Shown in pieces: positions 1 through 10,177 of a stretch of 64,000 nucleotides of DNA. Source of the DNA: JBEULC01 sp045504435 (GTDB lineage Bacteria > Pseudomonadota > Alphaproteobacteria > WRAU01 > Hepatincolaceae). Position numbers and translations under genes: made by a program. Location of the stretch: NCBI GenBank assembly GCA_045504435.1, contig JBEULC010000005.1, positions 124,001-188,000 on the forward strand, in the 5' to 3' direction. Positions within the stretch are counted from its first letter, which is position 1; each line of letters starts with the position of its first letter. The notes under the pieces were generated by a model. It worked only from the letters and a program-made list of their open reading frames with translations. It made no database searches and was not told the origin of the DNA.

Positions 1-1227
1 AATATCGCCCACATCAAGGTTAGCTGATTGCACATCAAGGGTAAAATTATTATCAGAAACGCTTAATTTACCAATAACTCCTGTAGAACCTGTGGAGTCA
101 CTAATGATTTTTAATTGTGTATCAGCACTATGATTGTCAACAAAAATTAATTGTTTAATATTAAAAGTAGAATTTCCAGTGTTTCTAATAATAAAATTAG
201 AATTAGCGGAGGTACCAGTATATTTAGGAATTTCAATATTATTAAAGGTGGCATTTGAAGTGGTAGCAAAAGTAAAAACTGAGCCATTCCAATTTTTCAT
301 AGAAACCTTATCAACTTTAAAAGTGCTTTTGTTTACATCTAAAACTGCTCCATTTTGCATGTCTAAAATAGAAGATCTACTATCTGCAATAAAAGTACTA
401 CCTTCACTTAAATAGATATCTTTTACCTGTCCAATGTAAGTGCAATAACCATCACAATTAAGATCACTATTAGATAATGTAATATTACTTAAGTTAGTAA
501 TGTTTATTGATCCTTTAACTTGTAAGTTAGCATTTTGTAAATTAAGCCTATCCATGGTTGTTAATTGTAAGGCGGTATTAGCTTGATCCGGATTGCCATT
601 AAATACCGAAGTGTAATAAGGCTTTTTATTGGCATCATTGATAATATTAATAGCACCAATTGTAGAAGTGTTATATTTAAACTCAATTTGATTTAATAAT
701 AAAGCGCTATTAGTAATATTTATATTTAGGGTTGTAGATACAGATGAAGGTGTAAGCATTGTAGCAGTAAGGTCGAAATCAGTGATCCTAGAAAGGCTTA
801 ATTTAGAATCATTAACAGCATTAAAATTTACATCTCCTGATAATTGAGTAAAACTATTACTATAATTAGCGTTATGAACAAAAGCTCCTGCATTTAAAGA
901 AAGGGTGCTGTTATTAAAAGCGATCTTAGCGGCTCCTGAAGCAGAAGGACTACGAATAATTATATCAGTAGATTTGCTTGAAATACCTTGAACAGTTAAA
1001 ATACTATTACTCACGTTAAAGGTATTAGTGGGACTTAAGGTGTGATCAATATCAGATGACCAAGTGGTATCCTTAAATATGTTGATAGGATCGGCCATAA
1101 GATGATTACTAAAGAGGATTTTACAACCAAATATAAAACCATATAACCAAAAAAATTTTAAGGTAAATTTTAGCTTTAGATTCACGTAATTTAAAAAGAA
1201 ATGATTATATAGATTAGTAATTTTCAT
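1..1227 (-). CDS. Secreted repeat-rich surface protein, N-terminal part (autotransporter/adhesin type)
   Basis: An open frame of 409 codons runs from an ATG at 1227 off the left edge without a stop, so only the N-terminus is seen. A purine-rich ribosome site (AGGGAG) lies just upstream. Residues 1-47 form a long basic then hydrophobic leader ending LMA before DPIN, like the extended signal peptides of type V autotransporters. The rest is rich in Asn, Ser, Thr, Ile and Leu in short strand-like stretches (for example SKLSLSRI, NITLSNSDL), as expected for a right-handed beta-helix passenger. The only cysteine pair is in CDGYC near residue 265. Passenger identity and any C-terminal barrel cannot be judged from the window. 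The type call is inference from composition and leader. Confidence 0.7.
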   Translation of the reverse strand, partial: MKITNLYNHFFLNYVNLKLKFTLKFFWLYGFIFGCKILFSNHLMADPINIFKDTTWSSDIDHTLSPTNTFNVSNSILTVQGISSKSTDIIIRSPSASGAAKIAFNNSTLSLNAGAFVHNANYSNSFTQLSGDVNFNAVNDSKLSLSRITDFDLTATMLTPSSVSTTLNINITNSALLLNQIEFKYNTSTIGAINIINDANKKPYYTSVFNGNPDQANTALQLTTMDRLNLQNANLQVKGSINITNLSNITLSNSDLNCDGYCTYIGQVKDIYLSEGSTFIADSRSSILDMQNGAVLDVNKSTFKVDKVSMKNWNGSVFTFATTSNATFNNIEIPKYTGTSANSNFIIRNTGNSTFNIKQLIFVDNHSADTQLKIISDSTGSTGVIGKLSVSDNNFTLDVQSANLDVGDI

Positions 1228-1430
1228 TATAAATCTCCCTTAATATAGATAATAACTTAACAAAACATTATCTTGGAGCTATTGCTAAATCCAATTTTAA
1301 TAGTACAACTTATAGCAATATATTTTTATATAGGGAGTATAGCAGATCTTTCAACTTAAATATGCAATTAAATCTTCAATGGAGCTTAAATTTCTTATTT
1401 ACGACAATATTTATAGAATTATTAGTGTAA

Positions 1431-1972
1431 TTACTTAAAGCCTTTAGGAAGATCATACTAAATACCAGCATTAAAACTATCTTGGGTGTAATCTAATCGT
1501 AAATTGCTTTTTAATAACGTAATTTTATAATTGGCCCTTTTATCCATACTTTTCTTAACATTGGCAAAGCTAAATTCAGTTTTAGGAGCACAGTGCAAAT
1601 AATCTTTATAAACATGAATACTTGCTCCAATTTCAGTGATTATCTACACCAAACCCTAGCTTATATCTTATAGGTCACTAAGAGTATTATTAGATTAAGA
1701 TATAAATAATACCATCTCCATTTTAGGAATTATTTAAAACCCATAGTTCTTTCATTGTTGTATTTAAAATTAGAATGCCTCAAAGAAAAACCTGCATAAT
1801 TTTTATAAATAAAATAAGTGGCAGATACTCCTAAGCTATAAACATTAATATTGGAATCATAGGTGCCATTATTGCTTTTAAATTTGCCATTGCCACCTAA
1901 ATAGTGGTAAGAATAATAAATTAAAACAAACTTTAATAATAAAGGAATATAAAATTGTTTATTAAAACCAAT
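1431..1972 (-). pseudogene. Remnant of an outer-membrane beta-barrel (autotransporter-like C-terminus)
   Basis: Read on the minus strand, about 1972 to 1740 encodes amphipathic strand-like sequence (YSLGVSATYFIYKNY, then GFSLRHSNFKYNN) ending in a stop. After stops and a frame change a second piece around 1640-1431 continues in the same style (ASIHVYKDYLHC, SNLRLDYTQDSF) with one more in-frame stop. Alternating polar and aromatic residues are typical of barrel strands. No start or passenger remains because the dinG-like gene ends at 2035. It is best read as the tail of a lost autotransporter related to, or once tandem with, the gene at the left edge. The family is inferred from pattern only. 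Confidence 0.55.
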
Positions 1973-2034
1973 TAATTAATATATTTTGGTAGAGCAGTTA
2001 AAAATTTTAATAATAATAAAATCGCCAAGTTAGC

Positions 2035-5000
2035 TTATTTTTGGGAGAAAAAATCTTTAATTAAAGAGATTGAAGAAGATAAATTGATTTTATTAATTGC
2101 CACTTCTGCAGGAAAGGCTTTAAGAATTTCAGAAGGAGTGGCTTTATCTAAAACTACAAAGATCCCAAAATCATCTTCACTTCTGATTAATCTACCATAG
2201 GCTTGCCGAAGCTTTAATCTTACAATTTCATCTATATATTGTTTACCCATAAATTTCACGCGATGTTTTAGTAAAATTTCAGGTTTAGGCCATGGAACTT
2301 TTTCAAATATCACTAATCGCAAGGCTTTACCAGGTATGTCAATGCCATCTCGTGCTGAATCTGTGCCTAATAAACAGCTATTAATATCTTCTTTAAACAT
2401 ATCAATTAAATTAACCAATTTTTGTTGATTGATGTGTTGAGCAATTAGCGTAATATTTTGCTCAGAAAGCTGTTTATTAATATTATGGAATACCTGTCTT
2501 AAACGAGTTATCGCAGTAAATATCGCCAATCCCCCTCCTTTACTTGCTTCAAATAAACTTAGCAAGGTGTAAGATAAATTTGCAATATTAGGAGCAGTCA
2601 TAGAGTTTAAAACAACAATTTGGCTATTATTTTTATAATCAAAGGGTGATTTTAAAGTGATTTGGTAAGCTTGGAAGTTAGATAAATAATCTAAACCAAA
2701 TCTTTGGAATAAGCGCTGAGAAAAGTTAGATAAATTAGGATCATCTTGTTTATTTATACCTTGAACGACAACTCCGCTGGCTGGTGGCAAGGGAGCAACA
2801 AAACTTAGTTTTTTAGCTTCCTTGCCTAGGATTTTATTGAGCCCTTCTTTGTTCCCTTGATAAGACATATCATTTAAGGTAGCAGAAGTAAAAACACAAC
2901 CCCTTAAAATATTTAATGTTTCTTGGGCAAAAGGCATAGCAGGGTTTAAATAATTTTTAACATAGGCAATATTGGTAATTCTATTTTCTTCTTTTTCAAT
3001 TACAAACCTATAGATAAATTGTGGATTTTTGTAAGAAATTTCCTTTAACATGCCAATATAAGAAGAAATATTATTAAGACAAAGTTTTTCAAAAACTTTG
3101 ATAAATTCTTCTAAGGATCTTTTATCTTCATCTTCTAAAAAGAATAACTTTTTATTTAGATTATTAAAAAGCTTAGCACTCACACTTAATAATCTAGTAA
3201 AAGCTAATTCTAATTTACCAATGGTTTGTTGAAATTCCTCGGTAAGATCATTTTTAATTTCGCTTTCTTGATTATAATATTGATTAATATCATCGTTCTT
3301 TTGTAAAACATATAAATATACTTGATGTAAAAAGTATTCTATTTCCGATTTAGGAAGAGAATTGGTAATTCTTTCCAAGGAATAAGCATCAGGTAAAATG
3401 CTACTAGCTAAAATTACTCCATCTACCAGGCCTTCAATCAAGAAGTTTAAAGCAATTTCTTCTTCTATTATGGTTTTATTATTAATTAAGTTATTTAATC
3501 TAGCCTTAATGCCATTTAAATTGGTTCTTGCTTGAGCCGTTTTAGTTGAGCTTCCTGCTAACCATATTCTAAGCTGTGCTATGCTTTTGGTACTAAGTTC
3601 TAAAGAAAAAATCTCATCAGCGGTATTAAAAATATGATGAGCTTCATCAAAAATACAATATTTAATATTCATACAATTATTTAATAAACTGAAAGAATGA
3701 TTAGAAACTACGATATTAGAGTGCTTTACTCTATATTTCGCCTTCATAACAAAACAATTTTTAAAATGTTTACATTTATTGTAAATACATTCCTCTTTTT
3801 TATTAATCACAAAATTAAAAAGTTGGGGTTGAAAAAGCTCAAAAGCTAAAGGGCTTAAATTACCCCCCACTAGATCACCTTCGTTAGTAATTTTTAACCA
3901 TCTAGCAATAACTCCTAAAAATATTTTGGAATTTATAAATAACTCAGGATTTTGTAATAAGCTTTCATAATTTAGCAAACAAGTATAATTATTACTACCC
4001 TTAATCACGGTAACTTTATTTTCAAATTCCTCCACATCTGTAAAAGCATGTTGCAATTCTTTAAAAATTTGTTTTTGTAAGGTTTTAGAATAGGTAGAAA
4101 TTAATACCTGTTGAGTAGGATTTTTATCGATAAAAGCTAAAGTTGGCGCCAAATATCCTAAAGTTTTCCCTATTCCCGTACCTGCTTCTGCAAATAATAG
4201 CTTAGTTGCTTGCTCTGGAGCAGCATTTAATTGATTATGATTATTTTGATCGCTGTTATTTTTACAAAAAGCATAGTCAGGTGGCAACATATAATTATCA
4301 TCTAATTCTTGGTTATAATAAGTAGCACTAAGGTGATTATGAGATTCTAGGCTTTGGCCTTTTACCTTAGCAGAACAAGGATAGGGATAATCTTTTAGGT
4401 GAGGATAAAAATCTATTTGATTAAAAATATTTTTTACATTTAAGGCATATTCTTCTTGTTCTAACCTTTTTTTCTTAAAGTTTTTAGTAATACCATGAAG
4501 CTTATGTAAAATTTCTTCGCTACTAATATCTTCGCTGGGTAAATTAATATCAATAAACTTTTCTTTATCTTTATTACGATATTCCTCTATATTTTGCCAT
4601 ACTTGAATAAAACTAGGTTCCTGGATCTTGTTATCTAAAGCCACAGTATTTTGTATAAAAGAGCTAAAGTTCCAATTTTGCATAAAGAGGCTGAGATTAA
4701 ATAATTCCTGTTGATCTAAGTTATTTAAATTTTTAATTTGCTCTTTAAGAATATTAAAGATTTTAAATAAAATTTTAGCCTGTAAAATTAATAAATTCTC
4801 TGGAGCAGAAGTTTTTATATCAAGATCGCTTGTATCTTTTGGATTTAAATTTTTATACAAACTAAACACATTGGGAGAAGCAATAATAGTAGGATACAAA
4901 AATACATATAATTCTAAAATATCAAAAGCATTTTCTAACTTTAAATCAGGCTGTAACCGCAATAGCTCTTTTTTATTACATATTAAAACTGGCTGTTGTT

Positions 5001-5220
5001 GTAATATTTCATTTAATTCATCTAAAGGTAATATAATAGGGTTTTCTTGATTATTAGGGGTAATTTCATCTATTTGTTGGGCATTTATTGGCTGAGAAAC
5101 TAATGCTTGTGAAATATCTTCTTTAAAAGCAGAAAATAACTGATCAGAAATAGGCGCAAATTTATTAGATAGTAAGCAAAAAGATTGATGGTTAAATGAT
5201 AAAGCTAATATGGGATACAT
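2035..5220 (-). CDS. DinG/Rad3-like superfamily 2 DNA helicase with Fe-S motif
   Basis: This 1061-residue protein is predicted to be an ATP-dependent 5'-3' DNA helicase acting in repair or R-loop removal. The Walker A motif (AGTGIGKT) is near residue 348 and the DEAH box (FDEAHH) near 525. Between them lie cysteines at about 413 and 475-487 (CIYNKCKHFKNC), matching the Fe-S cluster of the XPD/DinG family. Motifs V and VI (GTDSARDGIDIPG; QAYGRLIRSEDD) are near residues 960 and 1008. The N-terminal 330 residues precede the helicase core, making it longer than E. coli DinG (about 716). Similar long forms occur in alphaproteobacteria. That region shows no exonuclease catalytic motif I can see. 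Downstream of mlaFE on the same strand with a 39 bp gap. Confidence 0.85.
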   Translation of the reverse strand: MYPILALSFNHQSFCLLSNKFAPISDQLFSAFKEDISQALVSQPINAQQIDEITPNNQENPIILPLDELNEILQQQPVLICNKKELLRLQPDLKLENAFDILELYVFLYPTIIASPNVFSLYKNLNPKDTSDLDIKTSAPENLLILQAKILFKIFNILKEQIKNLNNLDQQELFNLSLFMQNWNFSSFIQNTVALDNKIQEPSFIQVWQNIEEYRNKDKEKFIDINLPSEDISSEEILHKLHGITKNFKKKRLEQEEYALNVKNIFNQIDFYPHLKDYPYPCSAKVKGQSLESHNHLSATYYNQELDDNYMLPPDYAFCKNNSDQNNHNQLNAAPEQATKLLFAEAGTGIGKTLGYLAPTLAFIDKNPTQQVLISTYSKTLQKQIFKELQHAFTDVEEFENKVTVIKGSNNYTCLLNYESLLQNPELFINSKIFLGVIARWLKITNEGDLVGGNLSPLAFELFQPQLFNFVINKKEECIYNKCKHFKNCFVMKAKYRVKHSNIVVSNHSFSLLNNCMNIKYCIFDEAHHIFNTADEIFSLELSTKSIAQLRIWLAGSSTKTAQARTNLNGIKARLNNLINNKTIIEEEIALNFLIEGLVDGVILASSILPDAYSLERITNSLPKSEIEYFLHQVYLYVLQKNDDINQYYNQESEIKNDLTEEFQQTIGKLELAFTRLLSVSAKLFNNLNKKLFFLEDEDKRSLEEFIKVFEKLCLNNISSYIGMLKEISYKNPQFIYRFVIEKEENRITNIAYVKNYLNPAMPFAQETLNILRGCVFTSATLNDMSYQGNKEGLNKILGKEAKKLSFVAPLPPASGVVVQGINKQDDPNLSNFSQRLFQRFGLDYLSNFQAYQITLKSPFDYKNNSQIVVLNSMTAPNIANLSYTLLSLFEASKGGGLAIFTAITRLRQVFHNINKQLSEQNITLIAQHINQQKLVNLIDMFKEDINSCLLGTDSARDGIDIPGKALRLVIFEKVPWPKPEILLKHRVKFMGKQYIDEIVRLKLRQAYGRLIRSEDDFGIFVVLDKATPSEILKAFPAEVAINKINLSSSISLIKDFFSQK

Positions 5221-5259
5221 TTAAATTCAAAAGTGATTATAAATTTGTAAAAGAGCTAT

Positions 5260-6012
5260 TTAATTAGTATAAGTTAGGCCATGGGTAAAATTATATATTA
5301 ATTTGTTATTAGGATTATAAATATCTTGTGGATGACCTTGCCAAGCAATTTTACCACTATCTAACATGATGATCTTATGAGCTAACTTGGTTGCGATTTT
5401 CATCTCATGAGTAATAGTAATTGCTGTGGCTCCTAGATATTTAACCACATCCAAAATCACATCTCCAATAATATTAGACATCACCGGATCTAATCCTGAA
5501 GTAGGCTCATCAAAGAATAATATTTTAGATTTGAGAACAATTAATCTAGCTAATGCCACTCTTTTTTGCATACCTCCGGATAGTTCTGCAGGATATAAAT
5601 TTAAAACCGAAGCATCTAAACCTACTAGTTCTAAATTCTCTAATGCTATACGATGAGCCTCTACAGAGCTAATTTTTTTATGAATTGCTAGCCCAAACAC
5701 TACATTTTCCTTAATAGTTAAACTATCAAATAAAGCTGATCCTTGAAACAATAAACCAATACCATAGCTTTTTTTTATTCTTTGATTTTGGGTTAATTTA
5801 GTGATTTCTTCGCCTTCTATATAAATCTTTCCAAAATCCGGCTTCATTACCCCAATGATATTTTTAATTAATACCGATTTTCCAGTGCCTGATTGACCAA
5901 TAATGGCAATAGAATCACCTTTATTAACTTCTAAATTAATTTTATCTAGTACTTTATTCAAGCCAAAGGACTTACTTAAATTTTCTATTTTTATAATGCT
6001 ATTATGAGGCAT
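5260..6012 (-). CDS. mlaF: ABC transporter ATPase, MlaF-like
   Basis: A 250-residue ATPase that powers a Mla-type phospholipid transporter in the inner membrane. Walker A is GQSGTGKS (residues 39-46), the signature is LSGGMQKR (about 144) and Walker B is ILFFDEPTSGLDP (about 164). The ATPase is followed by the H-loop histidine in TITHEM. It sits 46 bp downstream of the MlaE-like permease, the usual gene pairing. MlaD, MlaC and MlaB are not in the window, so either they are encoded elsewhere or the system is reduced. The Mla assignment rests on that pairing and on sequence style rather than on a search. Confidence 0.87.
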   Translation of the reverse strand: MPHNSIIKIENLSKSFGLNKVLDKINLEVNKGDSIAIIGQSGTGKSVLIKNIIGVMKPDFGKIYIEGEEITKLTQNQRIKKSYGIGLLFQGSALFDSLTIKENVVFGLAIHKKISSVEAHRIALENLELVGLDASVLNLYPAELSGGMQKRVALARLIVLKSKILFFDEPTSGLDPVMSNIIGDVILDVVKYLGATAITITHEMKIATKLAHKIIMLDSGKIAWQGHPQDIYNPNNKLIYNFTHGLTYTN

Positions 6013-6058
6013 GAATACACTTATTTGATTGTTTATTAGTATTTAGATTTTGCAGAAA

Positions 6059-6877
6059 TTAAGTGTTAAAAAATATGGCAGTAAGAATATAATCAAATAC
6101 AAAGATCAAAATACACGCAGTTACTACAGCATTAGTTGTGGATTTTCCTACACCTTTTGCTCCTTTAGTACTAAAATAACCAAAAAAGCAGCCCATAGAT
6201 GTAATCAATAAGCCAAATAGGGCTCCTTTAATTAAGCCAGATATTACATCCCATGCGGTAAGGAAATTCCAAGTTTTTTGAATATATAAGGTGCTATTAA
6301 ACTCTAACTGAAAAATCGCGATAAAATATCCTCCCATTATACCGATAATATCGGACAAAAGCGTAAGTAAAGGCAAAGCTAAAATTCCCGCAATAATCCT
6401 AGGGGTAATTAAATATTTAATAGGATTAACTGACATGGTAGAAAGAGCATCAATTTGCTCGCTAACGCGCATAGTACCAATTTCAGCAGCCATGGACCCT
6501 GAAATTCTACCTGCTACCATTAAGGCGGTTAACATCGGCCCTAACTCTCTAGTTATAGAAACCACCACAATATTAGAAATTGCCCCTTCTGAAGAAAGCA
6601 TAGCAAACCCCATATAGCTTTGTAAAGCCAATACCATTCCTGTAAACGCTGAGGTCAAGCCCACCAAAGGGAGGGAGTAAAAAGCTATTTCCACAAACTG
6701 CCTATAAAAAACCTTAAAATATAAGGGAGGCAAAAACAGATTAATTAAAGCATTGAGGATAAATATGGCCTTTAAGCCAGCATTTTCTAAAAACTGAATG
6801 CTGGTTTTACCTATCCCTGAGGCTAAATTTACTAGAAGTAAATTGTGTAGCAAGCGATTTTTTTTATTAAGTTGCAT
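6059..6877 (-). CDS. mlaE: ABC transporter permease, MlaE family
   Basis: A 272-residue integral membrane permease of the MlaE/YrbE family, which moves phospholipids between the inner and outer membranes. The family core is clear around residues 115-165: GPMLTALMVAGRISGSMAAE, then MRVSEQIDALSTM and NPIKYLITPR. Several hydrophobic segments follow, ending in ACILIFVFDYILT near the C-terminus. Pairs with the MlaF-like ATPase immediately downstream. The gene follows iscX after a 115 bp gap containing an 11 bp AT-only hairpin, so it may be read partly through from the isc operon or from its own promoter. Confidence 0.9.
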   Translation of the reverse strand: MQLNKKNRLLHNLLLVNLASGIGKTSIQFLENAGLKAIFILNALINLFLPPLYFKVFYRQFVEIAFYSLPLVGLTSAFTGMVLALQSYMGFAMLSSEGAISNIVVVSITRELGPMLTALMVAGRISGSMAAEIGTMRVSEQIDALSTMSVNPIKYLITPRIIAGILALPLLTLLSDIIGIMGGYFIAIFQLEFNSTLYIQKTWNFLTAWDVISGLIKGALFGLLITSMGCFFGYFSTKGAKGVGKSTTNAVVTACILIFVFDYILTAIFFNT

Positions 6878-6921
6878 ATTTCAAAGTGCTCTTTATTTTA
6901 AAAAAACTAGGGTTAAAGTCC

Positions 6922-6953
6922 TAATATTAATTAGAATTTAAGAATTAATATTA
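6922..6953 (-). terminator. AT-only hairpin after iscX
   Basis: An 11 bp perfect inverted repeat (6922-6932 with 6943-6953, 10-base loop) lies between the iscX stop and mlaE. It has no GC pairs and no clean T-run on the minus strand, so it may attenuate rather than end isc transcription, or be chance in such AT-rich DNA. Confidence 0.25.
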
Positions 6954-6992
6954 TTTAATTCTTTCTTAATTTATTAGTAGATTATTATTAAT

Positions 6993-7196
6993 TTAAGATC
7001 TTTCTTCATCCCAAGCTGCTTGAATAGCTTCTAAAACACTTTCATTAGAGCTTTCGGGATCATCAATAAAACCTTCTAAATCTATAATGTATTGGTGCAA
7101 AGTAGGGAAACTTAAAGAATAAATAGATACCTCAGGATATTTATCTTCAAGTTCTCTAGCTATATCCCAAACATCTGACCATCTTAAACTTTTCAT
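6993..7196 (-). CDS. iscX: Fe-S cluster assembly protein IscX
   Basis: A 67-residue acidic protein matching the IscX (YfhJ) family: the N-terminus LRWSDVWDIARELEDKYP and the C-terminus EAIQAAWDEE are characteristic. IscX binds IscS and iron and modulates cysteine desulfurase activity. It is the last gene of the isc operon here, following the ferredoxin gene, the same order as in E. coli. The gap to fdx is about 140 bp, longer than usual for this operon. Confidence 0.93.
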   Translation of the reverse strand: MKSLRWSDVWDIARELEDKYPEVSIYSLSFPTLHQYIIDLEGFIDDPESSNESVLEAIQAAWDEERS

Positions 7197-7338
7197 AATC
7201 TTGCCTATTAATTAGATTTATATTATTAAATTTATTTTATAGTATATTAAATTTTTACTAAATAAAGTATTACTTCTTTTCTAATTAAATTAGATTTTTT
7301 AAACTTTTATATTTGTTAGATATAAATCTATCTAATAA

Positions 7339-7701
7339 TTATTTGCTTTTTGCTGATTCATTTCTAGTTTTAGAAGGAATAGTTAATATCATACCTTCTA
7401 ATTCATTGGTTAAAATAATTTGGCAGCCTAAGCGCGAAGTAGGTGTTAAGCCAAAAGCCATGTCTAGCATATCTTCTTCTTCTTCTATGGCATCTGGCAA
7501 TTTGCTGTAATATTCTTTTTCTAAAATTACATGACATGTTGAACAAGCCAAAGAACCTTCACATGCCCCTTCTAAAGGCACGCCATTTTGATGGGCCGCC
7601 TCTAATACTGAAGTACCTACAGGAACTTCAACCGATATTTTTTCCCCATCAGATGTTATAAAAATTACATTAACATTTTTATCATTCTTTGCAATTTGCA
7701 T
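7339..7701 (-). CDS. fdx: 2Fe-2S ferredoxin of the ISC system
   Basis: A 120-residue adrenodoxin-type ferredoxin that supplies electrons during Fe-S cluster assembly on IscU. Cluster ligands are visible as CEGSLACSTC (residues about 46-55, pattern C-x5-C-x2-C) with the fourth cysteine in LGCQI near residue 93. The short basic C-terminal tail is normal. It lies between hscA and iscX as in other isc operons, with an ATG start and a purine-rich stretch (AAGGAGAC) just upstream. Confidence 0.95.
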   Translation of the reverse strand: MQIAKNDKNVNVIFITSDGEKISVEVPVGTSVLEAAHQNGVPLEGACEGSLACSTCHVILEKEYYSKLPDAIEEEEDMLDMAFGLTPTSRLGCQIILTNELEGMILTIPSKTRNESAKSK

Positions 7702-7830
7702 TGTTTTGTCTCCTTGCTACTTTCACTAGGTAATTTAATAGATAATTTACGGCTCAATTTTAAAGCGCACATAAATTATTAATTTCAGGTTATTTATATT
7801 AAATATAGATATTATCTAAATTTATAGCAA

Positions 7831-10002
7831 TTATAAATCATTTTCATAAATTATTTGCTTTATTTCTTTTATATTTTTCCCCTTTAAAGCTAAGCTAATT
7901 TTTTTATCCATTCTTTTATGGGCAAATTCTTCGGTAACTTTACTTAATTCCTCAATTTTATCCTCTATTTCTATTTTGCCTTGGCCTTCTTTAAGCTGAT
8001 TTAAATCGGCTAAAATTTTTTGAATTTCACTAAATTTTTCATTACTAAGTAGATCTTTATCTTCTTGCAAAGCCGTAGTTACTATGTCAATTAAGCTTTG
8101 AGCTTCTGTTTTAGCTTGTAATAATAATCGTGTGTTAATATCCCTTTCTGCATGTTCCATACTTTTTTCTATCATAGCACGCATTTCTTGGAAATCTAGC
8201 CCCCAAGAAGGTTTAATTTCTATAGCTTGCTGTACCCCTGTGGTTTTTTCCATAGCTTGTACCTTTAATAAGCCATCTGCATCTAAGGCAAAAGTTACGG
8301 CAATTCTAGCCGCTCCTGCTAAAAGCGGCGGTATACCTTTTAAAGTGAATTTACCTAAACTTCTTAAATCCTCCACTAACTCCCTTTCTCCTTGTAATAC
8401 ATGGATCAACATAGAAGTTTGCCCATCTTTAAAAGTGGTAAATTCCTGAACTTTAGTAATAGGAATTAAAGAATTCCTAGGGATAATTTTCTCAACTATG
8501 CCCCCAACAGTTTCAAGTCCTAAAGATAAAGGGATAACATCAAGCAATAAGGAATTATTAATTTTACCAGTTAAATTTGCCGCTTGGTAAGCGGCTCCTA
8601 CTGCCACCACTTCATCAGGATTAATAGAGCATAAAGGCGTAATTCCAAATATACGCTTTAAAAGATTTTGTAAAAGAGGAATCCTGGTGGATCCTCCTAC
8701 TAAAACCACTCCTTTAATTTCCTTATTTACATAATTAAAATTTTTATCTTTAGGGAGATTTTCTATAGTAATTTCTGTGAGTTTTTCTACATAATTATTT
8801 TTCTGCTCCCAAATTTCCTCATCAAATCCTCTGGGTATAGTAATCCCAGCGTCTTCCATGGCAATTTGGCAAATTTTGATAGTTTTTTCTAAAATAGGGG
8901 AAATTAATTTATAAAAATCTTCAAGAGTCAAATTAAAATTAATAGCTTGATCTCTAAAATTAATAAGTTTATTAACTACTTGAGCTTGGCTTAATTCTTC
9001 TTTAATGCTTTTTGCTATGTTTAAAATAAGATGTTTTTCTATATTAGATAAGTCCTCATTGAAAGTATTTTCCTTAGATTTATTAATGATTTTATGCTCA
9101 TATAAAATATTTTTAATTTTATTAGCGATCAGCTCATCAATATTATTACCACCTAAATTAGTATCCCCTGAAGTTGCCAGCACCTTAAATACTCCTTGTT
9201 GTAGTTTTAAGATAGATACATCAAAAGTGCCCCCTCCAAGGTCATAAATCACATAAATTCCTTCTAATCCTTCATCTAACCCGTAAGCTAAGGCCGCAGC
9301 GGTAGGTTCATTAATTAACCTTAATACTTCTAAGCCAGCCAACATAGCGGCTTGTTTAGTAGCAATTCTAGAGGCTTCATCAAAATAAGCAGGTACTGTG
9401 ATAACCGCCTTAGTAATTTTCTTACCCAAGCTTTTTTCTGCCTGAGCTTTTAAATATTTAAGAATTTCCCCTGATATTTGTTCAGGAGTAACAAACATTG
9501 TTGCCTCGGGGCTTTTGGGTTCTCCAAAAGGAAAATTAGCCTGCATACTACTAGATGGTAAAGTTGAAATTGGTGAACCCCTTCCAAATTGATTAGGGAT
9601 TTTAATCTTAAAATGCCGGGACTCTTCTAAATCGCCTTTGTTTTTTGATAAGGTGACCTTTTTAAAAGGGGAAATAAATACCTCAAAGGGCAAATTAGAT
9701 AAGTCCTTAATATCCTCAGGAGCTTTACCCATAAATCTTTTAATAGATTTAAAGACCAGCTTTTTATCTTCTTCTAAAGCAGCATCTACCCCTACTTTAA
9801 TAAAGTTTTCATCATATAAGACAATAGAGGGAATTAATTTGCCGTACTTATCACCTATGATCTTTACGATTTTATCCTCACTATAATAAGCCACAACTGA
9901 GTTAGAGGTACCCAAATCAATGCCAACAGCTATATCATCATTTTGAGAATGCATAGCCTCTGCTTGCGCTGTTTTTGTATCTTTGATTTGTAATAAGGCC
10001 AT
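7831..10002 (-). CDS. hscA: Fe-S assembly chaperone HscA (Hsp70 class)
   Basis: A 723-residue Hsp70 that, with HscB, helps transfer clusters from IscU to client proteins. The ATPase signatures are GIDLGTSNS (residues 27-35), IYDLGGGTFDVS and VVLVGGSTRIP. HscA-type substrate-domain motifs follow: DVIPLSLGLETVGG and the stretch EFTTFKDGQTSM. It is about 100 residues longer than E. coli HscA (616). The extra length is mainly an N-terminal leader of about 20, a Ser/Pro-rich insert around residues 110-170, and lysine/asparagine-rich loops before the VVLVGGSTR motif. The ribosome site (AGGTGATA) is close to the ATG. Sits between hscB and fdx. Confidence 0.95.
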   Translation of the reverse strand: MALLQIKDTKTAQAEAMHSQNDDIAVGIDLGTSNSVVAYYSEDKIVKIIGDKYGKLIPSIVLYDENFIKVGVDAALEEDKKLVFKSIKRFMGKAPEDIKDLSNLPFEVFISPFKKVTLSKNKGDLEESRHFKIKIPNQFGRGSPISTLPSSSMQANFPFGEPKSPEATMFVTPEQISGEILKYLKAQAEKSLGKKITKAVITVPAYFDEASRIATKQAAMLAGLEVLRLINEPTAAALAYGLDEGLEGIYVIYDLGGGTFDVSILKLQQGVFKVLATSGDTNLGGNNIDELIANKIKNILYEHKIINKSKENTFNEDLSNIEKHLILNIAKSIKEELSQAQVVNKLINFRDQAINFNLTLEDFYKLISPILEKTIKICQIAMEDAGITIPRGFDEEIWEQKNNYVEKLTEITIENLPKDKNFNYVNKEIKGVVLVGGSTRIPLLQNLLKRIFGITPLCSINPDEVVAVGAAYQAANLTGKINNSLLLDVIPLSLGLETVGGIVEKIIPRNSLIPITKVQEFTTFKDGQTSMLIHVLQGERELVEDLRSLGKFTLKGIPPLLAGAARIAVTFALDADGLLKVQAMEKTTGVQQAIEIKPSWGLDFQEMRAMIEKSMEHAERDINTRLLLQAKTEAQSLIDIVTTALQEDKDLLSNEKFSEIQKILADLNQLKEGQGKIEIEDKIEELSKVTEEFAHKRMDKKISLALKGKNIKEIKQIIYENDL

Positions 10003-10177
10003 ATTATCACCTTTAAGCTGATTTAATTTATTTAATATTGGAAATTTATTTAATAATATTATCTTTTTTGCATTTTGCCTAAGGGGAAATTCTCTTTAAA
10101 TAGCAATTTCCCCAAAAAAATAATTAAATAATTAAGGAGATATAATTCAATCAGATTAAAGATAAAGTAAACTAAAA

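Noticed and set aside
134..415. A 93-codon plus-strand frame
   Set aside because: It is antisense to the continuous adhesin frame, which has a ribosome site and a signal peptide. The plus frame has neither.
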